DNA from: Phoebastria nigripes | Taxonomy: Eukaryota; Chordata; Aves; Procellariiformes; Diomedeidae | DNA: 64,000 bases | Direction: 5' to 3' | NCBI GenBank assembly: GCA_035582835.1 | Contig: JAYKAV010003153.1 | Span: 192,671-256,670 of the forward strand | In this document: piece after piece, positions 1 through 12,904 of the stretch | How positions within the stretch are numbered: position 1 is the first letter of the stretch | How the letters are laid out: every line of letters begins with the position of its first letter | Translations under genes and position numbers: made by a program | Notes under the pieces: generated by a model | The model's input: the letters and a program-made list of their open reading frames with translations, nothing else | The model's database searches: none | Told to the model about the DNA's origin: nothing

Positions 1-3000
1 CTAACAGGGAATTTCTCTTCAGGCATAACTATCCGGTAGAGTTTGTTAAAATGAATATAGCAAGACTTTTGTAGCCTGCAGAAATACAATTAAGTGTGTG
101 CAAGCATCGTAGACTTCTTTTATTCATAGGCAAGTCTTGTAGGGTCTTGTCCTANTGGAGAATCGAAGTGGAGAAACCCTTCGAGCTGAGCCAGGGTCCT
201 GTTGCTTCAAGGAGATGCCACAGGATCGGTCCCTAATCGGTCCGAGTCTTTGTATCTCGGTTTCTGTCCAGTGGGGTGCAGATACAAGTACCCCTTGTAA
301 AGCGTTTTGAGACCCTGGGTCAAGAACGAGGTCGAGTCCAAGTTGCTGCCGTTGATGGACAGAATGAGACTTCAGTTACTCAAAGACTGCTTTGCACTTT
401 CATCTTTAAAAATGTTAACGTGTATTGTCTTTTTCCTTTATTCACAAGCGTTCCTAGGCAGGCATTCAGGGCTACTATGTTCAGCACCTTGCAGCTATTA
501 TGGATGTGAAACTTTGAACCTGTGTTTAGGGTTTAAAATACTAGTATAATTTCTGTTTGGGAGATGGTAAGAAGAGCTTTGACTTAATATTGCCAGTGTG
601 ATTTCTGTGTTCAAACTACAGTCCGCCTAGCTCAGTGGTTTTCACGGGACACCCATCACTGTCACATGAAGTGAGCTTCTTATGGCAGGAAACATTCTTC
701 CCACAGATATTAATCTCCTTTTTCAAGTTTGCCTTGGCACAGATATAATCACTTTACTGTAGCTGAGGAGCAAAACTGTTCTCCTCTAGAATTTTGGCAT
801 TAATTGGAAATGGATGGTAAACTCTGGGGGTTTATCTAGGGGTTAACTATTTACATAGGGCATGTAAGTTATGCTTGCCAGCGGTACGTGAGCAGCAATG
901 GCATCACATAGATGCATATTTGTATTTTATAGAAGGAATGGGATTTTTTTTTTTCCCTGACAGCCGTTGGAGCAGCAGGCAGATCCATATTTGCATGTTT
1001 GAAGAGGAGGATGAGTACAGTTTTAACTTGAAGCTAATTAATTTTTCTCTGATAACCATGTATCACAACAGTTTAGGCTTGTCTGTTTCCCTTGTGCTGC
1101 TTCTACAAGCAAGTCAGAACCATAAAAAAAAAAAAAAACCAAAATAATTGTTTACAATGGGGATTACGCAGCATTGTTGGGCTGTTCAGTGTAATAGGGA
1201 TGCTGCTGATTGAGGACCTGCAGAAATCAATAGTTTACTCCAATTAAAAATGAAAGAAAATAAAGATAACCTTTAACTTTTTTACTCAGAAATCCATTGA
1301 CAGGGAGTAATCAAGCTTCTCTGTAACTGAATTATGGAATTTTTGAGGACTGTTTCATTTTGAGTGAAATTTGCTCTCCTGACAAGAACTGATATCTGAT
1401 CTGAATGACACACGCTGTGTTTTGAACTCGTGGGATTTTCTTAAGACTTGATGTTTTTAACATTTCATGGAAGTTATTAGTTATTTGAGAATTAGCACTT
1501 TAATTTAAAAAAAAAACAAAACCACACACACAAAACCAAAACAACGCAAAGAATAGTTTCTAGTCCTCTTGGTTGTAAACTTTATTCTTATTTTTTAAGG
1601 CTTGAATCTTGAGTTGACTCTGTGTGGGTGTGCGTAATACCATCAGATTTACTTAACTTGGAGCTTAATTTGTGCATAAATGTTTTGCTAGCTTTCTGCA
1701 AAAGAGTAGATTTCATACTTTGTGCAGAACTAAATTTTTCTGATTCACCTTGCCAGTTTAGTCAACGTGACTTGGAATGGTGTGAAGAAATGAGAGCCTG
1801 TCAAAAGGGTTTGATCTATTTTTATACTGCCCTTCTGCTCTCAAATGCTGCACATATATTTGAAATTATTAATCCCAATGTCATTTCTTTCCTTAGTAGC
1901 ATTTCAGCTGTTTCTGTAAACCATTCTTGGCGTTTCTTTTCTCTTACTGCAAATTTAATAAAAACTAAAACTGTGTGACTCTACTTTTGTAAATGGATAT
2001 ATTCTTACAGGTTTAATCATTGATGCTAAATCTTTTTAGAAGTTGGTGGGACCTTTGCATACAAGCGGGAGTTGTCTTACATGTATTGAAATACCTTTTG
2101 AAATGTTTTTTATGCTAGTCATACTTAAATACTGGACTTGGCTCAAGGTGAAAAGTAAACTGTAAATAGTCTGATTGATCAACAGCAGTGCTGTTAAGGA
2201 TAAATTAATGATTTGAAGGCTGAGTTAAGCTTTTAGAAGTGCTTTGCCATAAAATTAAGGACCTAAATGGGCAGTCGCTTTGGGAATTGTTGGAGCGTTT
2301 GAGGAGCTGCTGTGCCTAGCTCTTCTTGTTATCCTTCCTGCTGGAAAATAGGGTCCTCAGCACTCTCAGCAGGTGGTGGGAATGTGCCTGGTCTGCATCA
2401 GTGCAAAGGCACCTTCCCTGTTTTGTCTCTTCCCCAGCTGTGATGTGAGATAACCTCACTTGCTGTCCTCGAGCAAAGTGAGGCAATCCTCCTATGAAGT
2501 GTGGCTTGGCTTAGCTGGCTAGTGCAGAAATGAACAGTTGAAGATGCTATCTTTCTCAGAAATTTATTTCTTCTCCCTGTGACTCCAGAATAAGCAATAC
2601 TCTCAAATGGTACTTGCCAGATGTCAAAGGCTAGAGATGGAGAGGTTTTGATTTTTTTTTTTTTTTTTGTGTGTGTGTGCAACTAATATCCTAAAGAATA
2701 CATGGGGTTTTTAGTTGAAAATAGCAGATGGCGGTACCCATGCGGTAGGGTAGAGAAGATCCAAACAGTGATACCAACGGACGTCCTGCAAAGTTACTGC
2801 ATTTGATTTTGGTCTTGTGAATAGCCTAACTGATAGTAACGGTGTAACATGCAGAGCTTAACAAGTTACCAGTAGGTATGCTGGTGCTAGGTGCTCAGAT
2901 CCCCGCTGGACTGGAGTGAACGAATGCAGCTTCAGTACCCTGAAACAAATCCTGCCAGTTGTCTGAAGGCACGGCCGAAGGAGAGTGCTGTCAGCCTAAC

Positions 3001-5383
3001 CCTGGGGAGAGAAAGCACAGGAAAGTTTGCAGAGGAAGGTCAGGACTTTTACTGCTGCTTCTTCTCACATTGGTCGAGGACAGAAGGGACAGGTTAATTC
3101 AGGCAGCAGCTGTCTATATGTTCTATTAATGGTTAGAGATCACAGCGAACATTGGAAAGGATTATAATAAAATCCTTGAAGGATGCGCACAGCAATTCCT
3201 GTTTTCATTCCAGGCTCTGGTGTTGACCCTTTCATTTAGTATGTGCTTTAAAGTGTAGATGTCACAGCTATAATGTAGACATCATGTAATGAACAGCATG
3301 GATCTTTTTTATCTGCATAGGTTATTTCACTTAAACCAGTATAGGCTGAAATAGTAAAATCATGCTTAAATTGGCATATTGGTCCAGTGGGAAGAAAAAA
3401 AAAAAATCTGTCCTCTAAATGGCATTACTGTTCCAGGGAGCAGTTGCAAACCCAGATAGTCCTTCCTGGGTGACTACTGGCTGATCATCGCTGGTTTGGT
3501 GGTTTGTTGGCTTGATTTCAAAGCATACATGTGCACCTCTGGCGCTTGTTAACTTCTTCGAGCAGTATGAGTATTCAGCACCTTTAAAAATGAAATAATT
3601 ACCTTTCTTATTTTGCTTGTGTACTGCAAGTTTTAATTCAGATTTGTAAGGCCTTTGAACTATCCCAGGTGATGATCTGTCTTTTCAGAGAAAACACATG
3701 CTAAATTACAGGTGATTTTTTTGCTTTCTAACTGATGTTGATCCAGTTACCTGTTCTCTCTAGATGCAAGAATGGACTAAGCAGTGGCTTTTCTTTTTGT
3801 GGGGACTGGAAATGATCACAGAATAGTTACTAGCAATTTTAAACTCCATCTTAAACTGCTTGCAGTCTGTAAGCCATATCATCGATAAGGAGAGGTGGTG
3901 GGGAATGAATAATAAATGAATGTCAAGAGTTGTGAGAAACTTTCTGCACAGAACAACCTTTTCTAAATCTCATTGTCCCTTCTGTATTTTCCCTAAAGAA
4001 TGTAAGGTGAAGCATCAGACCAGGGGCTGTATTCTTGAAAGGGCCTGTATCTGAGAGAGGGTAATTGGGGTGTTTTTTATCCCACCGTGAGGCACTGCCA
4101 AGCATGTGGCGTGGACAGATCTACGTGCTAATCTTTGCTGAATGAGGAAGGAAACCGTATGATGGCGGTGGCAGTACTGTGTGGTTTTGGCGGGGTGGGG
4201 AAACAGCTCTGGGCCGCAGCACAAGGGATGCATGTGTGAAGTCATTAATCTCAGGGATTTGCTGCGTTTTTTTTTCCTACAGCCTTTCAGCCCACACGCA
4301 GCTTTTGGCTATGGGCACGGCGTTTTCCAGCAGATGGCCTATTGCACAGGAAGGGGAGGATGATGGCGAAGACTTTCTGAGCGTGCTGATGTAGTCAACC
4401 CTTTCGCACGTATTCTTAAATTCTGCCAGCCAGTTTCAAAGGAACTGAGTACGTGACTGTAAACTTAGGATGTCTTTGCCCCTCCTTTTATTTTCTTTAT
4501 TGTCCTCAGATATGGATAAAAGTATGGCTCTGACAGAATGTATGGTTGGACAAGGAGGATAATTAGCGCAGGTTTTGCCACCTCCCCCCTTCCCTTCTTT
4601 TTTTTAAAGCAGGAAAACAGGTTAGCTGTAGAAGCAGAAGAGCCGCTAAATGTTTGTTCAACTGCAAAACAAGGATCAGTTTATGCTCTTGAGAACCCTT
4701 TACATTTTGTTAATCTATGCAGGCCAAGATTTAGATTTGTAATGAGATAAACAGCTGTTTTTGCAGTTAAAACTGGTACTACCGTCCTTTAAAAGACTGT
4801 TCCTTCTCTAGTTATCTGACTTCTGTAATGTCAGGAAAATGCACCACAGCTGACAGGATAAAGTCAAAGGTTTTTATTGCTATGAATGTGTATAATTTGG
4901 AGGATGCAAGCATAGTTTTGTTTTGTTAAGAGCAGTTGTGTGCTTCGATATCGGCTGTTGCATGCACTTTTAAAATAGAGGTGTCCACATTTAAATACAA
5001 TCATTTCTTTGTGATGTTTCTTCCATAAAACTCTTAAAGGGAAAATATATTTTCAAATCATATGTTTTTTTGAAATGTTTACATATCTGGGTTAAATATT
5101 TTATTGTGGTTTGTTACATTGGCACTCCCAAGAGTTAAATTATATTATCTAAACTGAAAGAAATAATAAAAAAAAAAGTCTTGCAAAATACCTTTTAAAA
5201 TTATTTCATTTAAGTATAATTAGAATATCTTGTAAAAGGTGTTACAAATGATAACTCTTTAATTCACCAGTGAAAAATAAAATAAATGGCTATTTAATGA
5301 ATGAAATAATCAATTGATGGAGGCTGTTCTGCTATTTCTGTAACAAATGGAAATATTATTTCCATTTAAGTGACTTTACCTCC
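1..5383. other. non-coding unique DNA, no gene seen
   Basis: I see no exon, RNA gene or recognisable repeat family here. The longest open frame (1622-1978, +, 118 codons) is within chance length for this AT-rich DNA and shows no motif. Visible low-complexity pieces are an A15 run at 1124-1138, an A/CA-rich patch around 1507-1545, and a T17 run followed by a short GT repeat at 2652-2679. The rest looks like ordinary bird intergenic or intronic sequence. Confidence 0.7.
2652..2679. repeat. T17 run plus (GT)n microsatellite
   Basis: A run of 17 T passes directly into about five GT units. This is low-complexity DNA, likely length-polymorphic, with no function implied. Confidence 0.9.
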
Positions 5384-5433
5384 NCTTCCTCCTGCACTAT
5401 TTCAGTTCTCTTCCAGCCGCTAACCTCTTCTGT

Positions 5434-5467
5434 CCCCGTCCCCTCCCCCAGTTCCCCCTCTTTCCCC
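5434..5467 (-). other. five-run G-quadruplex motif (C-runs on + strand)
   Basis: Five C runs of 4, 4, 5, 5 and 4 bases are separated by loops of 2, 1, 4 and 5 bases. On the minus strand this satisfies the classic quadruplex pattern with one run to spare, and all runs are at least four G. The + strand could form an i-motif. It lies inside a longer pyrimidine-rich stretch (about 5390-5476) that ends in CCCCAG, so the same bases also look like a very strong polypyrimidine tract and 3' splice site. No promoter or gene is recognisable next to it, so any role is unknown. Confidence 0.75.
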
Positions 5468-8400
5468 AGTATTCCTCCCTGAACAAAAGCAGCCAACTGC
5501 TGTGCTTGTTGCCAAATAAGCCAGTGGCAAAATTTTCAGCTGCTTTTATTGTTCAGAGAATGTTCCTTTGTGTAGTATGAAAACTTTTGTTGCGTATTAG
5601 CTTAGTGGCAGTAATCATGGCATTTAATGATAATACTCTCCAATCAGAAGATAAATGCTCTTTTATGGCAGCTGTTTTACATGTTCATTAATCAAGAAAG
5701 GTTCTTGACACAGTGATAAATAAACTTTAATTCTTGCTTAAATGTACCATATACAAATAATACAATCCTGTTCATCAGTGAACAATGACAGATATACTGT
5801 AAGGTGCATAAAAGAAAGTAGGAGTGTATGTCAAACAAAAGAATATTCTTCTTCCACACACTCGTGTTAAAATGATCTTGTACACTCTTGTTTTTGCAGC
5901 TTTGTGGCTTGCTTAGTTCTGTGCACTTGAGTCTATGCATGCATTGATGCTTACTGATATGGATTTCAGAAGTTCGAAGAAACCTTTTGGCATTAGTGCT
6001 GCATCTGTCCATCTTTACAGGGTTGATGGGTCCACTCTGCTTTATTCTCCAGAGTCCTGGATACATCAGCGTCTAGATCAAGGAGCTGACCAGAGTACAT
6101 GGCAGCTCATGCGCAAGGGGTCTTTCCCCAAGACTAGTGCCCACAATGGTCTCGTTGGCAGTATGGTGTGAGGATGTGACCAGATTGCATACGTAACCTC
6201 GGTGGTGAAACTTCCATTGATATCAGTTGTCCTTGCTGGTCCTGACTTAATAGGTTATCATTGTGGGGAATGCCTCCAAATTCCTGCTTGACAGTTTCAT
6301 GCAGTGTATGCTCGAAAACAATCTTTGCACAGTAGGAGTTAGCTGGCGTCTATTTTCTCTCTTTTGGCACGGTAGAACTAACAATGGCATTCACTTGTGC
6401 CCATTGTTTGAGGCCAAAAAAATTATATGCAAAATAATACGTTCTGCTTCTTTATGAGAAGTGTGGAGCAGCGTCATTTATTTGTAGCAGTCTTCAGGTA
6501 GTTTGAAATGGAGGCAATCCCCTGTGGCACTGAGAACAGTCATGTGGGCTTTATCTCGGTCATTTTCCTCTTCTAATCAAGATTTTGAGCACCCGCACTT
6601 TCTTTTGATCTGCTTTTGAAGTAATGCTTGGGCTGGATCCTCAGTTGCATCTCTGAGCTCTTTTTACTGAGTTTTTTCCAATAAATGCAGATTCTGCGAC
6701 TACTACATTTTGCTGATGGGCTGGCATTTGCAAAGCCTGTGAACTGTGCCTATGTAAACTTTCTTCGTTCTTGGAGCAGTGGCATTTCATCAGTAATGTT
6801 ACTATAGTATATATAAACCGTCCTGGAGATGGTTTCCATGGGTGTTATTCTCTGCCTTATCTTTAAAGTTGCAGTGTTTGTTTTTCATAGGGGTCCATCT
6901 GATATTATAATTGTCCAGGAAATAGGGCCTCACACTAGTGAGAATACAAATCATGTTGAGCTCTTTGCTTTGAGAGTTTCTTAATAAATTCCTGTCTGCC
7001 ATGAGTATTGAGATTTTTTTCAAACCCTTACTTTTTCTTCATGTCTGAAAAGATTTAAAATTTCTTTTAAATATCTGGTCATAACATTTCTTTGAGGAAG
7101 GCTTGCTCTCAAAATAGTACTTCTTGAAACCATTGNGTGCTTTCTGTAGGTGGTCATCAACATCTGCTGGGGCCAGCTGACCAACTGACTAACAAGATTA
7201 ATATGTTTATTAATCATTGAATATGTCCTTTTTTTTTCCTGAGATTTTTCAAATAAAGCTTGGTATTGCTTGGTCTTTTTGAAGCCTAGATAACTGCAGA
7301 TCTGCATAAGTCAGCTTAACTTAAAGTTGGGGTTTTTTTTGGGTTACTTGATTTTTGTGGGCAGAGGCATCAGTGCTCAGGAGATCCCCAAAGGGATCCC
7401 AGTTCAAATTACAAGCTGACACTTACTACAATCTCTTTTTATCCTCTCTCTTGATGTATTTATGATCCTCCCCAGGAAGTTGACGGATCCAGTCTGAACT
7501 GAGAATTCATAGTCACAGGGTGCGAGTGGCAGGTTAGTAAATGCATCATTTGGATGTAGTAGACGGGCAACTACCCTGTGCGGTTCAGCTGGTCTTACAG
7601 GTAAGTCTAGGGAATCATGCCGGACATGGAATTCAAGCGTAGCATCTCTGTCCTTCCACACTTGTACTAACCCCAACATAATGCTTACCGTGTCAGTTGG
7701 CGTAGGAAATCCAAAATGGGATTAGATTTCCATAACCACCATAAGGTAACTGATGTACACTTCCAGTAGGTCCTTTGCTCATGGAAATAAAAGAAGGGGC
7801 TGCACTAAACTGTACTTGGTAGATGTCATCAGGAGACTGCTAATATGTGAAGTGTCTCTTTGAAATAGTATACATGCATAAGATTTCACAAAAAACTTGA
7901 AGCAAAATTGCCATAATTGTATACATAAAAGCAANAGTAGTGAACAAACAAAACAGATCCTTCTCAGTCAATTTCATGTCTGTGACCAGCTTGAGAAAGG
8001 TTCAACTGAATTACTTGGATAAACCTATCTGGCAGAAATTATGCCTCTTCCCATCTTGTGATGGACTGCTCCCTAAAGCCTCATTAGCAGGCTGATAAAC
8101 ATGGAGCGGAAGACATGATTGTGGAACTCATGATGCAGTCCTGCATTCAGGATGGAAGAACTTTGGTTTTCTCTCCTCTACGCTGAATTTCATGGTCGTT
8201 CTGACTTTGGGGTATTCCCTTCTGTTAGATTTAGTTTATGTGGGCTGTATGGTTCAACGCTTACTGGATGAAGAACAGAAGAGGTGGTAAATGACAAAGA
8301 TGAGGTAAAGATGATGTAAGCCTTGTATTTTTAGGAAAGCAGGCTATGATATTGAGTGTGTGTACATAGTTTGCTTAAAAAATATCTACAGAGAACTTTA

Positions 8401-9294
8401 CCAAACAGCTTTTAACCTTACCTATCAGATGTGTCTGTGTAAACGTGGTAATGTCTCTTTGTCTCATCAGAATTTCATTTTGACTTTTGGAGTCCTTACA
8501 GCTAAGCTTGTGGGGTGCTGCCATCTTACTGTCACTCGGAGGAGGTGGACTTGAGGCCGACGCGCACTGGGAGAGACTGACAAATTGAGACTTTTCACGT
8601 TGAAAGTTTAACAGAACTAGCAGTTTAGTTCGGATAAAGGTCTAGTCCTTAAATCTGACCCCGCAGCAATCAGTTAGAAGGTTGCCCTTGTGTTCAGCAG
8701 CAGGAGGAAGGGGTACTTGACGTGATGGAGTTGCAGACGTTATGTTCATGAGTTACAAGGAAAGAATGGCAACAGATGATATGAAAGGTCTGAAATGAAA
8801 GTAACAGATGATTTTGTTCAGTTCAAAATGACCCTGCCAAAAGAGGCAAATGACATCACAAACTGGAAGGTCATTGTTTCTTAACAGACTTAAAAAATAT
8901 ATTTTTATCCAAAAAATACACTGAGAAACTCGAATGATGATGAATAAACCACTTTAAACTCATGGGAAACAAGCATCCTTAGCTATTCAGAAATCTTCAA
9001 AACTGCTGATGGGGAAGGAGGTCTAACTTCATCTTAATGGATATAATCAAATCAAACCTGCTACTGTCAGGTATGTGCATATGGTGTATTTTCCAGTGTC
9101 CTATTCCACCTGACCAGAAAGTCTGAAAATACAGAAATTACACAAGCTCGCTTGGTTATTTTTACAGACCTTGAGAGAGGGTTCAGTGTCATTTACCTTG
9201 TTTATTTTCCCTTAATCATCTTTTCCCAGTTACAGTTCTTCTATCATCATCTGTGGAAATGAATCACAATAGAAGCAGTAATGCAAAAAGTGAA
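5468..9294. other. no gene identified; coding-like but broken minus-strand stretch inside
   Basis: Between about 5690 and 8350 the minus strand contains several adjacent open stretches in different frames (for example 7404-7679, 7020-7307, 6802-7023 and 5692-6066), interrupted by stops and frame changes. None has a motif I recognise. The A-rich tail expected of a processed pseudogene would appear as poly(T) on the + strand near 5690, and it is absent. I treat the region as unresolved non-coding DNA and discuss the pseudogene idea as a finding. Confidence 0.5.
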
Positions 9295-9320
9295 TTTTTT
9301 TTTTTTTTTTTTTTTTTTTT
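9295..9320. repeat. T26 homopolymer
   Basis: This is an uninterrupted run of 26 T. No SINE-like body with Pol III box A/B motifs is visible on either side, so I do not call it a retroposon tail. Confidence 0.9.
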
Positions 9321-11728
9321 AGGATGTGCAAATTACTGTAGCTATGGGTAAAGTACTCTGTGTAGTTTCCCATTTTAAAACACAACAAAACTTAAGAGTC
9401 TGAATAATTCCAGAAACCCTTCGTGTTTATGACCCAGAAATACTTGGAGTGCATCCTCTTGCATTCTAACACTTTCCTGCAGGTAGAAAGGAGCCTTCAT
9501 TTTATTATTCCACAGATGCCCACTTTTGTTTTCAGAAAATTAGCTCCTCCTTCTTCTTTTTCCTGCTATGTCCTAAATCCACTTCTGAGATAGAGGTGGA
9601 GACATCTGAACTCCCCCACTCCAAAGAAGCATCACCTAGTACTGGGGTATGGGAAGCTCTCCCTCCTCCATCTTTGTCTGCCCTCACTTGAGAATACAAG
9701 GAGCAATTGTGGGGAACAAGCTTCTGTTTTTAAAGAACATCGGTCACCTTCAGACCCTTTTTGTGTTCCCTATACCACTTACTGGTTTTGCATGCTCAAA
9801 TTATTTTTGTGAGGTGCTTTTGATTGCTTGAAGACATTGCTTTGACACCTTAATGTCATCTTTTATTTGATCTGGTATGTAGTCAACTATTAATCTCCCC
9901 TTGTAAATCCACTTCAGCCCTTAAGCAGCTTTTTGTTCTTACTCTCTGAATGCTACAAGTTTTTTGTGCTTCTGTAGTGTCAGGTGCTAGGCTGGTGCTG
10001 CTCAGTGGTTGTCAGACTTTCTGACTGTGTTCCAGTATTTAACGGTGTAGGCTATGTATAGATAGAGCTCGCCTAGGAAGACGTTTACCTCCTCTCCGCA
10101 GAATTCAGTTTGGCTGTATTGAAGTCTACTGACTTTTCTTTCCTTAGCTGCAAAACCTTAGCAGTTTGTGGATCACAGTTAGTAAAATTCCATTCATCAA
10201 TTTTAAAATAATTTTCATTTTCACTGGTTATACTGCAGTTTTGTAGTTTAACTGTGAAAATAACATTTACTTTGGACCTTAATCCTATTCATTTTCATGC
10301 ATGACTTTAAGTACAATATTGACTGAATTCCTCTCTTTTTCTCCCTTAGGAGATGGTTCAGGATGAGTGTTTAAAAAGAGTCTGAAGAGTAAGGAAATAA
10401 GTTAGATATTAGAAACCAGAGCAATTCCATTAGCAATTTTTTTCATTTTGATAAATTGCTTTTCCGCTGCATTCATCAAACATTTACCTTGAATGCAGTA
10501 ACCTATTCAAATCCTTTTTTATTGCTGTGTGCTTATATACCCACCCCCTCTGCATTTCCATGTTGCGGTTGTGACTGGTCATTTTAAGTGAATGCCGCTG
10601 CATGCATGCAAGAGTTTATCTGCTGTCTCGTGTGTCTCTGCAATTTTTCCACGGGCAAGGTGTTTTTGCAAGGAGCAAAGGTGGTCCCTTTCTGTGTGTG
10701 TAGTTTAATGCCTGCTAAATACCTGACTTTGAGCTTGACACAGATTACGTGATTTTCCTCCATTTCACAGAGCAGAAGTTGCATTTAATTTAGCATCAGG
10801 TGCTGTATCCGTGTCACTGACTGTTTCTGGAAAGCAGCAGTATTTTGGCAAAAGAACCTCCTGTGGCTCAGGATGGGTGCGGACGGGGGTGCGCGCTCAG
10901 CCTGAGTGGTGGTATGAGTGTACAGGCTGCCTCTGGGTACTGGCCAAACGGGCAGTACACTTCGTGCGTTTATGGATTCCCTGGGAGGATCGGTGGACAA
11001 GAGATAAAAGATACAACCTTTAGTTACAGCTGTATGTCAAGCACATCCCATATATGCAAAGCAGTTTTGTTGTTGCATAATTTCAGATATGTTGTCTTGC
11101 AGGTTTACCTTCTCCTTGATAACACCCTTTTTATCCAGTTCTCCTGCCTCTGATTTTCTAAAGCTTCAAAAAATGATGGATCATCTAATGGACTAGCTGT
11201 TGTGGATGTGAAAGTGCGTCTCATACAACTTGAGCGTATCCAGAGCAAATCGTATTTCAAATGCTGGCTTTGCTCTCTTTCAGTGGACTCCAGCTGTTCT
11301 GCTGGACACTGGTTTTTATCATTGTGCTGGACTACAGGGTACAAGTGTTGAGACTACAGATGCTTTTATCTAGTATAAATTTCCAGAGTTTCACTGTTGG
11401 CATTTTACCTTGTTCAACCTATTCTCTTTTATGCTTTCTGTATAATATACATGGAAATCACTAGCTAGAGAATCATACTTAGCAGCTGGTTAGACCCTAT
11501 ATTTCTTTCAAGATCTTGTGCAAAACTTCAAAGTTTATGTGGACTTACAGGAAACATAACGCTTGAGTATCAAAGGGAGAAATGAGCAGACTACTTGATG
11601 ATAAATGTTGGTGCTGGTTTGAGTGCTTCCACGTTGCCCTGAACACAGCTCACTTATTTCTTTAGAACATGCACTGATATTTATATTACCTTTCTCTATG
11701 ATCCTTTCTAAAGGATTTTTGTCTATTT

Positions 11729-11748
11729 AAAAAAAAAAAAAAAAAAAA
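11729..11748. repeat. A20 homopolymer
   Basis: An uninterrupted run of 20 A is followed by a short CAAACA-type sequence. It is low-complexity only. Confidence 0.85.
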
Positions 11749-12870
11749 CAAACAGCAATGGAAAAGTTTAAAATTAGGTTTTAAATGTGCATGAGGTGGA
11801 GGTGTATCTTGATTTTTTTTTTTGCTATTTTTCAGAGTTCATTTATGAAGTGCCTTTAATCTACTGAAGGAAACTAAGATGTTTATATTATGTCATTGGG
11901 CTGTCATTAGTTGCTTGCTTGTTTTTTAATAGGACCATAATTTCATTTTGCAAGCCAAAACCCTGTCTTACCACCCCTCTACCTCCCTCTCTGTTTGCAA
12001 AGCCCAAGAAAGCCTTTGTCTCAATGTTATGTTTCAAAGCAAAACAAGAAACCCCTAGACAAAATAATTCAACTCCCACTCGCTAGGTTGGTAGGAAAGG
12101 CTTAGCGCTGTCTGTGCAACGTTCCTGGGGAGTCCTTGGCTCACTCAGTGTTGCAACCCCCCCAACACCAGAGCAGCCAGGTGAAAGCAGCCACGAGCTC
12201 GGGGGCAAAGGTGAGTCACAGCTCCACTCCGGGGTGGCTTGAGAACGCTGATGAAGAATATTTGGATAAAATCAAAATGAAATCTTCTTGTTTAAGTGCT
12301 ACAGAAGAGAGAAACTTTTAAAATCATTATTGTGATTTATGAGCTATTAGTTAATGTGGTTCACCCATGAATTTGGGAATTAGTACTCCTCTGAAGTTTA
12401 AAGAAATAAAGTGAGTTTGTAATTCACTTGAAGGCAGGTTACTAAGTATAATAGTTAAGCTAGGAGCTTAGACTCTCACACCTTAACTGCCAGTGAGGTC
12501 CTTGTTTATTATCTTTCTTACTTACTAGGTTTTCTAATGGTCTGTTCTGACAGGGAAAACTGTGTCTGGGTCCATTTGATTTTCTTCTTTCTATGTCATT
12601 GCATTGGTAACTGGGGTTCATCTCNCTTAACTTTAGTTCTCTAGCATTTCTCTGTAGTCAGTGGTGGGAAATGGACCCTCCTGAAGACAGTTCAGTTTGT
12701 CCTATCCTAACATTAAGGTGTTTTAAGACAGTGTGATGAATATTTGTAAATCCAGGGTCCTTTTCCTTGAGGTATCAAAGTAATGCTAGGGCTCGTAGAT
12801 GAATACATGCGAGAGATAAATTACACCTTTTTAAATGAAATGCTTATTTGATCTTTGTAAGAGTGCCACT

Positions 12871-12872
<2 letters not shown>

Positions 12873-12900
<28 letters not shown>
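12873..12900. repeat. T28 homopolymer
   Basis: A run of 28 T is followed by an ATT-rich stretch. It is the longest homopolymer in the window and its length is likely unstable or assembly-limited. Confidence 0.9.

Positions 12901-12904
<4 letters not shown>

Noticed and set aside
3669..3735. C box GTGATGA and D box CTGA at snoRNA-like spacing
   Set aside because: The flanks cannot form a terminal stem.
7599..7606. Consensus donor CAG|GTAAGT on the + strand
   Set aside because: The preceding + strand sequence is closed by stops within about 13 codons and no acceptor is evident.
8935..9008. C box ATGATGA followed by CTGA
   Set aside because: No complementary flanks, so it is not snoRNA-like.
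10001..10026. CAGTGGTTGTCAGACTTTCTGACT resembling a hAT/Charlie terminal repeat
   Set aside because: No matching inverted end, transposase or 8-bp target duplication was found nearby.
10347..10390. Strong acceptor CTTTTTCTCCCTTAG with GTAAGG 40 bases later
   Set aside because: Every frame has a stop before the donor. It could only be a non-coding exon, with no further support.
11280..11345. Acceptor-like CTCTCTTTCAG followed by an open segment reading LLDTGFYHCAG, like an Ig-domain core
   Set aside because: All three frames are open over this short stretch and the donor is weak, so the resemblance is most likely chance.
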